A stretch of 64,000 nt of DNA. Source: Herpetospermum pedunculosum. Taxonomy: Eukaryota > Streptophyta > Magnoliopsida > Cucurbitales > Cucurbitaceae. This document shows positions 55,923 to 64,000 of the stretch, piece after piece. A program made the position numbers and the translations under genes. The stretch covers positions 50,977,452 to 51,041,451 of the forward strand of contig CM051528.1 of assembly GCA_028017165.1 (NCBI GenBank), written 5' to 3'. Position 1 is the first letter of the stretch. The number at the start of each line of letters is the position of its first letter. Under the pieces are notes generated by a model. The model did not search any database and was not told where the DNA came from. It was given only the letters and a program-made list of their open reading frames with translations.

Positions 55923-58900
55923 TCACGCTTCAGTCAAGAGGAAGGCCGAGAGAGTCTTCACATCTCCTTCCTCATAGTAGTGCTTCAACCTTGCACCATT
56001 AACCATGAATGGTTGTCCTTGCTGCAGGTTCTTTATCTCGATGGCACCATGAACAAACACATTAGTAATTACAAATGGACCTGACCATCTAGACTTAAGT
56101 TTGCCTGGAAATAATTTCAATCGTGAATTAAATAATAAAACAAGTTGGCCTTTCTTAAAGTCCTTAATCCTAAGTCTACTGTCATTCCAAATCTTGGTCT
56201 TTTCCTTATACATTTTGGCATTTTCATAAGACATATGCCTAAGCTCATCAAGCTCATGTAATTGCAAAGACCGCAACGTTCCCGCATCGGTCACGCAATA
56301 ATTCAACTCTTTTAGTGCCCAAAATGCCTTAATTTCCAACTCGAATGGAAGATGACAAGCTTTACCATAAACAAGTCTGTAAGGAGACATACCTAGGGGT
56401 GTCTTATACGCAGTTCTATACGCCCAAAGTGCATCCTCGAGTTTAAACTCCCAATCCTTTCTGTTGGGTTTGACCACTTTTTCTAGGATGTTCTTAATCT
56501 CCCTATTGGAAATTTCAGCCTGTCCATTCGAGTGTGGGTGATAGGGGGTGGCTACTCTATGTCTGATGTTATACTTAGCCAACACTCTCTCCATAGCTTT
56601 ATTAATGAAATGTGTCCCCTCATCACTAATGATAGCACGAGGTGTTCCAAACCTAGTAAAAATGTGCCTATGCAAGAATTTTATGACTGTTTTGGCATCA
56701 TTATTGGGACATGCTATGGCCTCTACCCACTTGGATACATAGTCTACTGCCACTAATATGTAAAGGTTACCTGATGATGGGGGAAATGGTCCCATGAAGT
56801 CAATGCCCCACACATCAAAGAGCTTCAACTCTAAGATGTAAGTGAGAGGCATTTCATCCTTGCGACTAAGGTTACCTGTTCTTTGGCATTCATCACAGCT
56901 GTGGGCATAGTTGTGGGCATCCTTGAAGATCGTTGGCCAATAGTAGCCACTCTGAAATACCTTTGCAGCTGTTCTTTGGCCACCAAAGTGTCCACCATAA
57001 GGAGCTGTGTGGCAGTGCTGCAGCACAGACTTCGCCTCAGCAGCTGAAACACACTTCCTTAGCAGACCATCAGCACATGTCTTGTAAAGTGTGGGATCAT
57101 CCCATATGAATTTCCTTGCCTCATGAAGGAACCTCTTCTTCTCTTGGCCTCCCTTGAAAGTTGGTAGTACCTGTGATGCAAGGAAGTTAGCAATGTCAGC
57201 AAACCAAGGTTCCTCATCGTTATCACGATGAGTCAATACAAAGACATGTTCATCAATAAAAGCATCAGAAATTGCGGTTTCCGCAATTTTTTCGCAATTA
57301 TGCTGCAATCTAGAAAGATGATCCGCAACCACATTTTCACATCCTTTCTTATCTCTAATGTCTAGATCAAACTCTTGCAGCAGCAAAACCCATCTAATCA
57401 ACCTAGGCTTAGCATCAGCCTTTCTCATAAGGTACTTCAAAGCAGAATGGTCAGTGTACACGATTGTCCTAGTGCCTACAATGTAATTCCTAAACTTCTC
57501 ACAAGCAAACACTACAGCTAGCATCTCCTTCTCAGTAGTTGTGTAATTACATTGTGCCTCCTTAAGTGTCTTACTAGCATAATATACAGGTTGTGTTAAC
57601 TTGTCAATCTTTTGTCCTAACATAACCCCTACAGCATAGTCACTAGCATCGCATAACATCTCAAATGGGAGATCCCAATTTGGTCCTACTATAATAGGGG
57701 CTGTGACTAGTGCTTCCTTAAGGGTCTTCCATGCTAGGAAACACTCTTTAGAGAAAATGAACGGTTTGTTTAGCTCTAGAAGCTCACATAGAGGCTTGGA
57801 GATCTTAGAAAAGTCCTTAATGAACTTTCTATAGAAACCAGCATGCCCTAAGAAACTTCTAATGGCCTTGACATTTTGGGGTTCTACCAATTTCTCTATT
57901 ATTTCAATTTTTTCCCTGTCAACTTCTACACCTGCCCTTGACACTCTATGACCTAAGACAATCCCTTCATCCACCATGAAGTGGCACTTTTCCCAATTTA
58001 GGACTAGGTTGGTCTCCTCACACACCTAGCCAGGACTTGTCCTAGGTTCTCTAGACAGTTTGTAAATGAATCCCCAAAGACTGAGAAATCATCCATGAAT
58101 ATCTCTATCATGGACTCATCCAAATCAGAGAAGATTGCCAACATGCACCTTTGGAAAGTTGCTGGTGCATTGCATAAGCCAAAAGGCATTCTGCGAAAGG
58201 CAAAAGTTCCAAAAGGGCAAGTGAAGGTAGTCTTCTCTTGGTCCTTAGGGTCTATAGTAATCTGGTTATATCCCGAATAACCGTCTAAGAAGCAGTAGTA
58301 GGCTCTACCAGCTATTCTATCTAGCATCTGGTCAATGAATGGTAGAGGGAAGTGGTCTTTTTTGGTTTCTTTGTTTAGTTTCCTATAATCCATGCAAACT
58401 CTCCATCCTGTGATAGTCCTTGTTGGAATCAGTTCATTGTTCTCATTGACTACCACAGTCATCCCCCCCTTCTTAGGTACACATTGTATAGGGCTCACCC
58501 ACTGACTACTAGCTATGGGGAAGATCACACCAGCATCTAACCATTTTATTATTTCCTTTTTAACTACCTCTTTCATAGAGGGGTTCAACCTACGTTGGTG
58601 ATCTACTCTAGGTGTATGCTCTTCCTCTAATATAATCTTATGCATGCAATAAGAAGGGCTAATGCCTCTAATGTCAGCAATAGTCCATGCAATAGCCTTC
58701 CTATGTTGCTTAAGTAGTAATATCAGTTCAACCTCATGCTTTTCACTTAATTTAGAAGAAATAATCACAGGCAAAGTATCATTACTTCCTAGATATGCAT
58801 ACTTGAGGTGAGTGGGGAGAGTTTTCAATTCTAAGACAGGTGGATGCTCAATGGATGGTTTTAATGGATTCAAAGATTTTTCATATAAGTCAATATTCAT

Positions 58901-58933
58901 ACAAACATGCTGAGGGTTATTTACAGGTATGTC
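55923..58933 (-). pseudogene. pol: Element H Pol (linker, RT, RNase H, integrase), one frameshift
   Basis: Open from the I junction (MDIPVNNPQHV-like linker) through RT (GWRVCMDYRKLN, FMDDFS) to about 58025. There a 2-bp CA insertion (CACACA at about 58019-58024) breaks the frame at LARCEETN. The rest of RT, RNase H and integrase is open for 700 codons to 55923, with the RNase H quartet, GIDFMG/ISDEGTHF/GQAEISNRE and the GPF-type tail. A single two-base slip inactivates an otherwise intact protein. Confidence 0.94.
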
Positions 58934-60650
58934 TGTTACGTCTCCAAAAGTGACCTTTTTAGGACTTAATTATCTTAGAAAGATGTTCACTCTTAGGTGT
59001 TTTTGATAGCATTTAGCCTAAACCTATGCTTAAATATGAGAATTAGAAGAAGGTAGCTAAATTAGGACTTATGTACAATAGGAAAGAAAAGGGTTGAAAA
59101 CCGAAGGAAAAGAATGAAAAACAAGCATTGCGACAGAATTGCGGAAACATTGCTGAAACCGCAATGTTTCAAGTGAAAACCGTAAGTTGACTGATCTTTT
59201 TCTGTTAATTTCCGTTATTTCAGGGATTCGTTCTTTCTCCTCCACCCATTTTGAAGTACGACGTTGAAGATTGATGGTTCTCCTTGGCCCAAACGTACCT
59301 GCAGATTGCTATAAAAGGGGGTCAAAGTCGAGGGTTCAATCATCATCCGAAAGCGTAGAAGTCTTCTCGCAGTCCATCTTTTCTCCTGTTTTCCTTTGCC
59401 GTCTGCTGGTTTGCGAAGCTCAGCTGTTGGAATCGATAATGTGAGAGGAAGGAGAGGAGGTTCTTCTTCTCTCCCGATTGGATTCATCCAAGCAAGGCTG
59501 ACCTTTCTCATCCTTCATTCGAGGCGGTTGCGACGAGACATTCAAGCTTGTTTTACTGCTTTCTGCTCTTCATTTCCATTTTTCAGCTTTGTCTTGTTGC
59601 TGTTCCTTTTCTAGAAGCTAGATTAGACTATTTCGTTGTGTTCTGTCTTTCTGTTATTTGCTTTAAAGCTTTCCTTTGTCAGTCAAACAATCAAGTAATC
59701 AAATCTCAATTCTTTATTTCACAGTTTCTTGCCTTTGCATTCTACTGCTTTCCCTTGCTGTTTTAAGCATATTTCCCTTCTAAGCATGTCTATCTTATCC
59801 CTTATTTCTGTTCTTCCTATATCCATGAGTAACTAAGTCACATAGGGGCATGCTGACAACAATTCTATAGGCTAAAAAACGTGAACCAAGCATGTAGGAT
59901 AGCTCTCGAAGCATTGATTGTATGTAAGCTTCATTCCACGGGCAATTTCGATTGGCCATCCATTTTGTCCAAAGAACTCCTAACCTCTGGAAGGAGTAAG
60001 AGTTCAGAGTCATATAATCATGCTAGCCTTTCATGGTAGCCAGAAAACGACCTAGGAATAGGCGGTTTCCTAGTACAAACCATAACTTTCTGCTTTAACA
60101 AGATGCTTAAGACCTTACTTGGTCATGAGTAAACTAAAGAATCTAATGCATGGAATCGGACGATACATGAGATTGAGTGAGTTTGATGCAGAGAGAGTTG
60201 ATCCAATGCTTGAGAATCGTGAGAAAAAGCCTATAGAGGAGTCGTTAGTAGCCCTTGTTTCTCCATTTTACACACTTTCGCTGTTAAGACAATTGCGGTA
60301 GAATTGCTGTTTCCGCAATTCTGCTAAGTTTACAATTCTGTTTAGCTGTTTTCTTCTTCATTCATTGATCTCATCTCTTTTCCTTTGAGTTTAATTTTGA
60401 CTTGCACTCGTTTATGTTGCTACCCTTTATACATTCAGCAGGAATTAGACAATTAAAAACCAATTTTACCCCATCAAATCCATCCCTTCTTTCTTAACAA
60501 ATACACTTCGCGAATAGCTAAAAATAAATCTCTGTGGGAAAACGAATGAAAAAATACTTACTACTTGCTATAAGATCATGTATGCTTGCATGTTCTGAGT
60601 GCTCTCTCTCTCTTATTGCTTAGTTTTATTAACACATTGAGCACGCAACA
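58934..60650 (+). repeat. Element I 5' LTR (1717 bp)
   Basis: TGTTACGTCTCCAAAAG to CGCAACA. TATA box at 59310-59316. The U3 palindromic cluster (about 59125-59167) has heptamers in 11-nt steps before the inverted pair; the U5 cluster is near 60292-60321. Confidence 0.95.
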
Positions 60651-60656
60651 AGTTTT

Positions 60657-60674
60657 TGGCGCCGCTGCCGGGGA
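60657..60674 (+). other. Element I primer-binding site (tRNA-Asp type)
   Basis: TGGCGCCGCTGCCGGGGA, six bases after the LTR end. Confidence 0.92.
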
Positions 60675-60778
60675 TTTATTTAAGTGAAAACGAAGTTTGT
60701 TAAGTTTGAAACACCAAGTTTATTGCCTATTGAAGTTGATCTGTTTCATTTCTTTTGCAGGTACTATTGGGTTAGTTT

Positions 60779-61837
60779 ATGAGTGAGCCTTCAAGTAGTG
60801 ATCTAGAGTTCAATCCTGAGCCTGAGAGATTACTTAGGGCCAGAAATAGAGCCAAGAAACGTCTCTTTAAACAACCCCCTCTACCTCAAGTAATTGCGGG
60901 AACCGCAATTCCTCCGCAATTGTCTCAAGAAGAAATGAATGGAATAGTTCCAAATCCGGTGCCTGTCACTCGCAATCCCATCGAAATAGCGAATGACAAG
61001 GATAGCGCCATACGTTCGTACCTAGTACCTATGCCTGGGGAGCTGAACCCCAGCATAATCCGTCCTGAAATCACTGCCAACTCATTCGAGTTAAAGCCAG
61101 TGATGTTCCAAATGTTGTCCACTGTGGGACAATTCTTTGGAGTGGAAAATGAGGATCCCCACAACCATCTTAGAAACTTCTTAGGAGTTAGTGACACATT
61201 CCTCATCCCTGGAGTTTCCCAAGAAGCCTTGAGGCTATACCTTTTCCCTTACTCTTTGAGGGACAAAGCCAAAACATGGTTGAACTCATTACCCTCAGGA
61301 TCAGTCCTTAATTGGACAGACTAAGCAGAGAAATTCCTAGTTAAATACTTCCCACCTGATAGGAAGTCTACCTTTCGTGATGACATAATCAAGTTCAAAC
61401 AAGCCGACACTGAGTCTCTTCACGAAGCTTGGACAAGGTTTAAAGATCTTCTTCTTAAATGTCCACACCATGGCATCCCATGGTGTATCCAAATAGAGGT
61501 CTTTTTCAAAGGATGCAACCCCAACACTCGACAAGTCTTAAACTCATCTGCTGGAGGTTCCATGTTGTCCAAGAGTTACAACGAAGCCTATGAGATCTTG
61601 GAGAAGATCTCAGCATCTCACTGTAGGTGGTCAGATGATCCAGTTGAGCCAACTAGAGCTCAAGACAAGGATGCTCTAAGTGCAATGAGCAGCCAAATAA
61701 ATGCCCTGACCAACCTAGTTAAGCAAATGGCTCAAGCCAATCTCCAAACAAGTGTCAACACCGCCACAGCCATGTCAATGGGCACCCAACCAAGTCAAGG
61801 TGAGACACTTATCTGTGGATTCTGTGGGGAAGGGCAC
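60779..61837 (+). pseudogene. gag: Element I Gag, nonsense codon, truncated by J
   Basis: Starts MSEPSSSDLEFNPEPERLL after a leader with CTTTTGCAG/GTACT just upstream. The Gag core is present, but a leucine TTA is TAA at 61322-61324 (NWTD then stop). The frame otherwise continues to the zinc knuckle (CGFCGEGH), where J's LTR interrupts. A perfect palindromic motif (AATTGCGG, GAA, CCGCAATT, then CGCAATT) at 60893-60922 encodes the IAGTAIPPQL segment. Confidence 0.92.
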
Positions 61838-63553
61838 TGTTAAGTCTCTGAAAGTGACTTATTTAGGACCCATTTAGCTTAAGAAGATGTACACATTTAG
61901 GTGTTTTTGTTAGCATTTAGCTTAAACCTATGCTTTAATATGAGAATTAGAAGAAGGTAGCTAATATAGGACTTGTGTACAATAGGTAGAAAGAGGGTTG
62001 AAAACCGAAGAAAAGAATGAAAAAATAACCATTGCAAATGAATTGCGGAATAATTGCGGTGACCGCAATTATTCAAGTTAAAACCGTAAGTTGGCTGATC
62101 TTTTTCTGTTTAGATCCGACTTTTCAGGGATTCATTCTTTCTCCTCCATCCATTCTGATATATGACGTTGAAGATTGATGGTTCTCCTTGGCCCAAACGC
62201 ACCTGCAAACTACTATAAAAGGGGGTCAAAGTCGGAGGTTCAGTCATCATTCGAAGCGCAGAAGTCTTCTCGCAGTCCACCATTTCCATCTGTTTTCCTT
62301 TGCCGTCTGTTGGAGTGAGAGTCTAAGCTTTTGGAACCGATAATCTGATAGGAAGGAGAGGAGATTCTTCTTCTCTCTCGATTGGATTCATCCAAGCACG
62401 GCTGACTTTTCATCACCATCATTCGAGGCGACTGCCACGGAGTTTTCTAGCAAACCTTTACTGTTTTTCTGCTCTGTTCTTCTCATTTCCATTTCTGATC
62501 ACTGTTGTTCTTAGTTTAGCATTTCAATTACTGCATTTCGTTGTTGTCTGTCTTGAATTCATTTCTTTTAGAGCTTCCCTTTGTCATTCAAACACTTTAA
62601 GTAATCGACGTATACTTCTGCATTTTACAGTTTCCATCTGTTTCTGCTACGGCTTTGGCTTGCTGTTTTAAGTATATTTATCTTCTAAGCATGTCTGTTT
62701 TATCTACCTTTTCTATTCTCCACATATCCATGAGTAACTAAAATCACTTAGGGGCATGCTAATGACGGAACTATAGGCTAAAAAACGTGAGTCAAGTAGG
62801 CAGATTAACACTCGAACATTGATTGTATGTAAGCTTCATCCCACGGGCAATTTCGATTGGCCATCCATTTTGTCCAAAGAACTCCTAACCTCTGGAAGGA
62901 GTAAGAGTTCAGAGTCATATAATCATGCTAGCCTTTCATGGTAATCAGGAAACGGCCTAGGAATAGGCGTTTCCCTAGTACAAACTAAACACTCCTGCTT
63001 TAACAAGATGCTTAAGACCTTACTTTGAAGTCGAGTAAACTTGAGTCTCTCATGCATGGAATCGGACGATACTTGAGATAGAGTGAGTTTGATGTATAGA
63101 GAGTTGATCCAAAGCTTGATAATCGTAATAAACTGCCTATAGGATAGTCATTAGTAGCCCTTAATTCACCCTTTTAATCAGTTTCGCTGCCATTTAATTG
63201 CGGATTAATTGCGGTTCTCGCAATTCTGCTAAAACGCATTCTGTGTAGCTGTTTTCTTCTTCGTTTATTAATTCCATCTCTTGTTCTTTGAGCCTGATTT
63301 TAACTTTAACTTGTTTATGGTATATTCCTTTACACATTCAGTAACACTTAGATAATTAAAAACCAATTTTACCCCATCAAATTCATCCCATCTTTCTTAA
63401 CAAATACACTTCGCGAATAGCTAAAAATGAGTCTCTGTGGAAAAAACGAATGAAATATACTTACTACTTGCTGTGAGACCATGTATGCTTGCATGTTCTA
63501 AGTGCTCTCTCTACCCTTTTGCATATTTATCTTTACACATTGAGCACGCAACA
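61838..63553 (+). repeat. Element J 5' LTR (1716 bp)
   Basis: TGTTAAGTCTCTG to CGCAACA. TATA box at 62214-62220. Palindromic clusters near 62031-62069 (U3) and 63196-63226 (U5). A U5 stem-loop candidate is at 62879-62910. Confidence 0.96.
62214..62220 (+). promoter_or_regulatory. TATA box of element J 5' LTR
   Basis: TATAAAA followed by GGGGGTC at LTR position about 377. Confidence 0.78.
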
Positions 63554-63559
63554 AGTTTT

Positions 63560-63577
63560 TGGCGCCGCTGCCGGGGA
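63560..63577 (+). other. Element J primer-binding site (tRNA-Asp type)
   Basis: TGGCGCCGCTGCCGGGGA, six bases after the LTR end. Confidence 0.92.
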
Positions 63578-63684
63578 CTTATTTTAAGTGAAAACGAAGT
63601 TTGTTAAGTTTGAAACATCAAAGTATTTTTCATTGAATTTGATCCATTTTCATTTCTTTTTTCAGGTACCATTTAGGGTAGTTT

Positions 63685-64000
63685 ATGAATGAGACTCCAA
63701 GTAGTGATCTAGAGTTCAACCCTGAGCCCGAGAGATTACTTAGAGCTAGGAATAGAGCCAAGAAACGTCTCTTTAAACAAACCCTTTTACCTCCAATCAT
63801 TGCAGAGACTACAATTCCTCCGCAATTACCTCAAGAAGAAATGGCTGGAGTAAATCAAAACCTGGTGCCTGTCACTCGCAACCCCATTGAAATAGCGAAT
63901 GACAAGGATAGCGCCATCCTTTCATATTTAGTACCTATGCCTGGGGAGCTGAACCCCAGCATAATCCGTCCTGAAATCACTGCCAACTCATAAGCCAGTG
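63685..64000 (+). pseudogene. gag: Element J Gag N-terminus, 8-bp deletion
   Basis: Starts MNETPSSDLEFNPEPERLL and matches element C's Gag almost exactly through RPEITANS. Eight bases are missing relative to C and G (AACTCATTCGAGTTAAAGCC is AACTCATAAGCC here), creating an in-frame TAA at 63991-63993. The element's Gag therefore stops after 102 codons unless this is an assembly or read error at the window's edge. Confidence 0.85.

Larger units (their letters stand above)
50646..58933 (-). mobile_element. Element H: Athila-type element, 3' LTR to RT
   Basis: A minus-strand element inserted in E's ORF3. Visible: 3' LTR, purine tract, noncoding tail, ORF3, and pol as far as just upstream of RT, where I is inserted at 58934. 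It belongs to the F-like LTR subfamily (TGTTATGTCTCCAAAAG). Confidence 0.94.
58934..61837 (+). mobile_element. Element I: Athila-type element, 5' end
   Basis: A plus-strand 5' LTR, primer site, leader and about 350 codons of gag, inserted in H's pol and cut by insertion of J at 61838. It belongs to the F-like LTR subfamily. Confidence 0.94.
61838..64000 (+). mobile_element. Element J: Athila-type element, 5' end (cut by window)
   Basis: 5' LTR, primer site, leader and gag start of a plus-strand element inserted in I's gag zinc knuckle. It belongs to the TGTTAAG LTR subfamily and is very close to C. It continues beyond the window. Confidence 0.94.

Noticed and set aside
61838..63553. Possible solo LTRs
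   Set aside because: Every LTR is joined on its inner side to a primer site or a polypurine tract of its own element, so none is solo.

Overview
The window is plant nuclear heterochromatin made entirely of LTR retrotransposons nested inside one another; I see no host gene, rRNA, tRNA gene or CRISPR. Lineage signs: (i) nine elements of the Ty3/gypsy Athila type (gag-pro-RT-RH-IN in one long frame, a third ORF after integrase, a primer site matching the 3' end of plant tRNA-Asp, and an AAGTTTGGGGGTG polypurine tract); (ii) one Ty1/copia-type element with an initiator-tRNA-Met primer site and a copia-like gag. This points to an angiosperm, probably a eudicot, in a pericentromeric or similar repeat-rich region; the species cannot be named from sequence alone.

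Layout (letters are mine). A, copia-type gag-only element (-), 1-6845. B, Athila (+) 3' end, 6846-9091. C, Athila (-) 5' end, 9092-12166. D, Athila (+) from mid-RT to 3' LTR, 12167-19773. E, the outer Athila (+), in pieces 19774-20113 and 45480-50645. F, Athila (-), 20114-30179 and 42974-45479. G, complete Athila (-), 30180-42973. H, Athila (-) 3' half, 50646-58933. I, Athila (+) 5' end, 58934-61837. J, Athila (+) 5' end, 61838-64000 (cut by the window). The nesting is A in B in C in D in E; G in F in E; J in I in H in E. Target-site duplications confirm F (GTGAT) and G (ACCAC). The missing halves of A-D should lie to the left of the window in mirrored order, and those of H-J to the right.

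Only G is complete. Its two 1718-bp LTRs differ at about five sites and its 1837-codon gag-pol is open, but its third ORF has a stop. F, which contains G, has LTRs that differ at about 19 sites and is heavily broken, so divergence agrees with nesting order. The visible parts of the two LTRs of A, the innermost element on the left, show no difference.

The most unusual signal is a family-wide palindromic motif (AATTGCGG, 3 nt, CCGCAATT, with further CGCAATT heptamers 4 nt away). It recurs at about six fixed places in the Athila elements: twice in each LTR, in gag, between RNase H and integrase, between pol and ORF3, and downstream of ORF3. Also notable are a conserved second polypurine tract about 840 bp upstream of the 3' LTR, candidate splice sites before gag and before ORF3, and five independent insertions within about 680 bp of gag.
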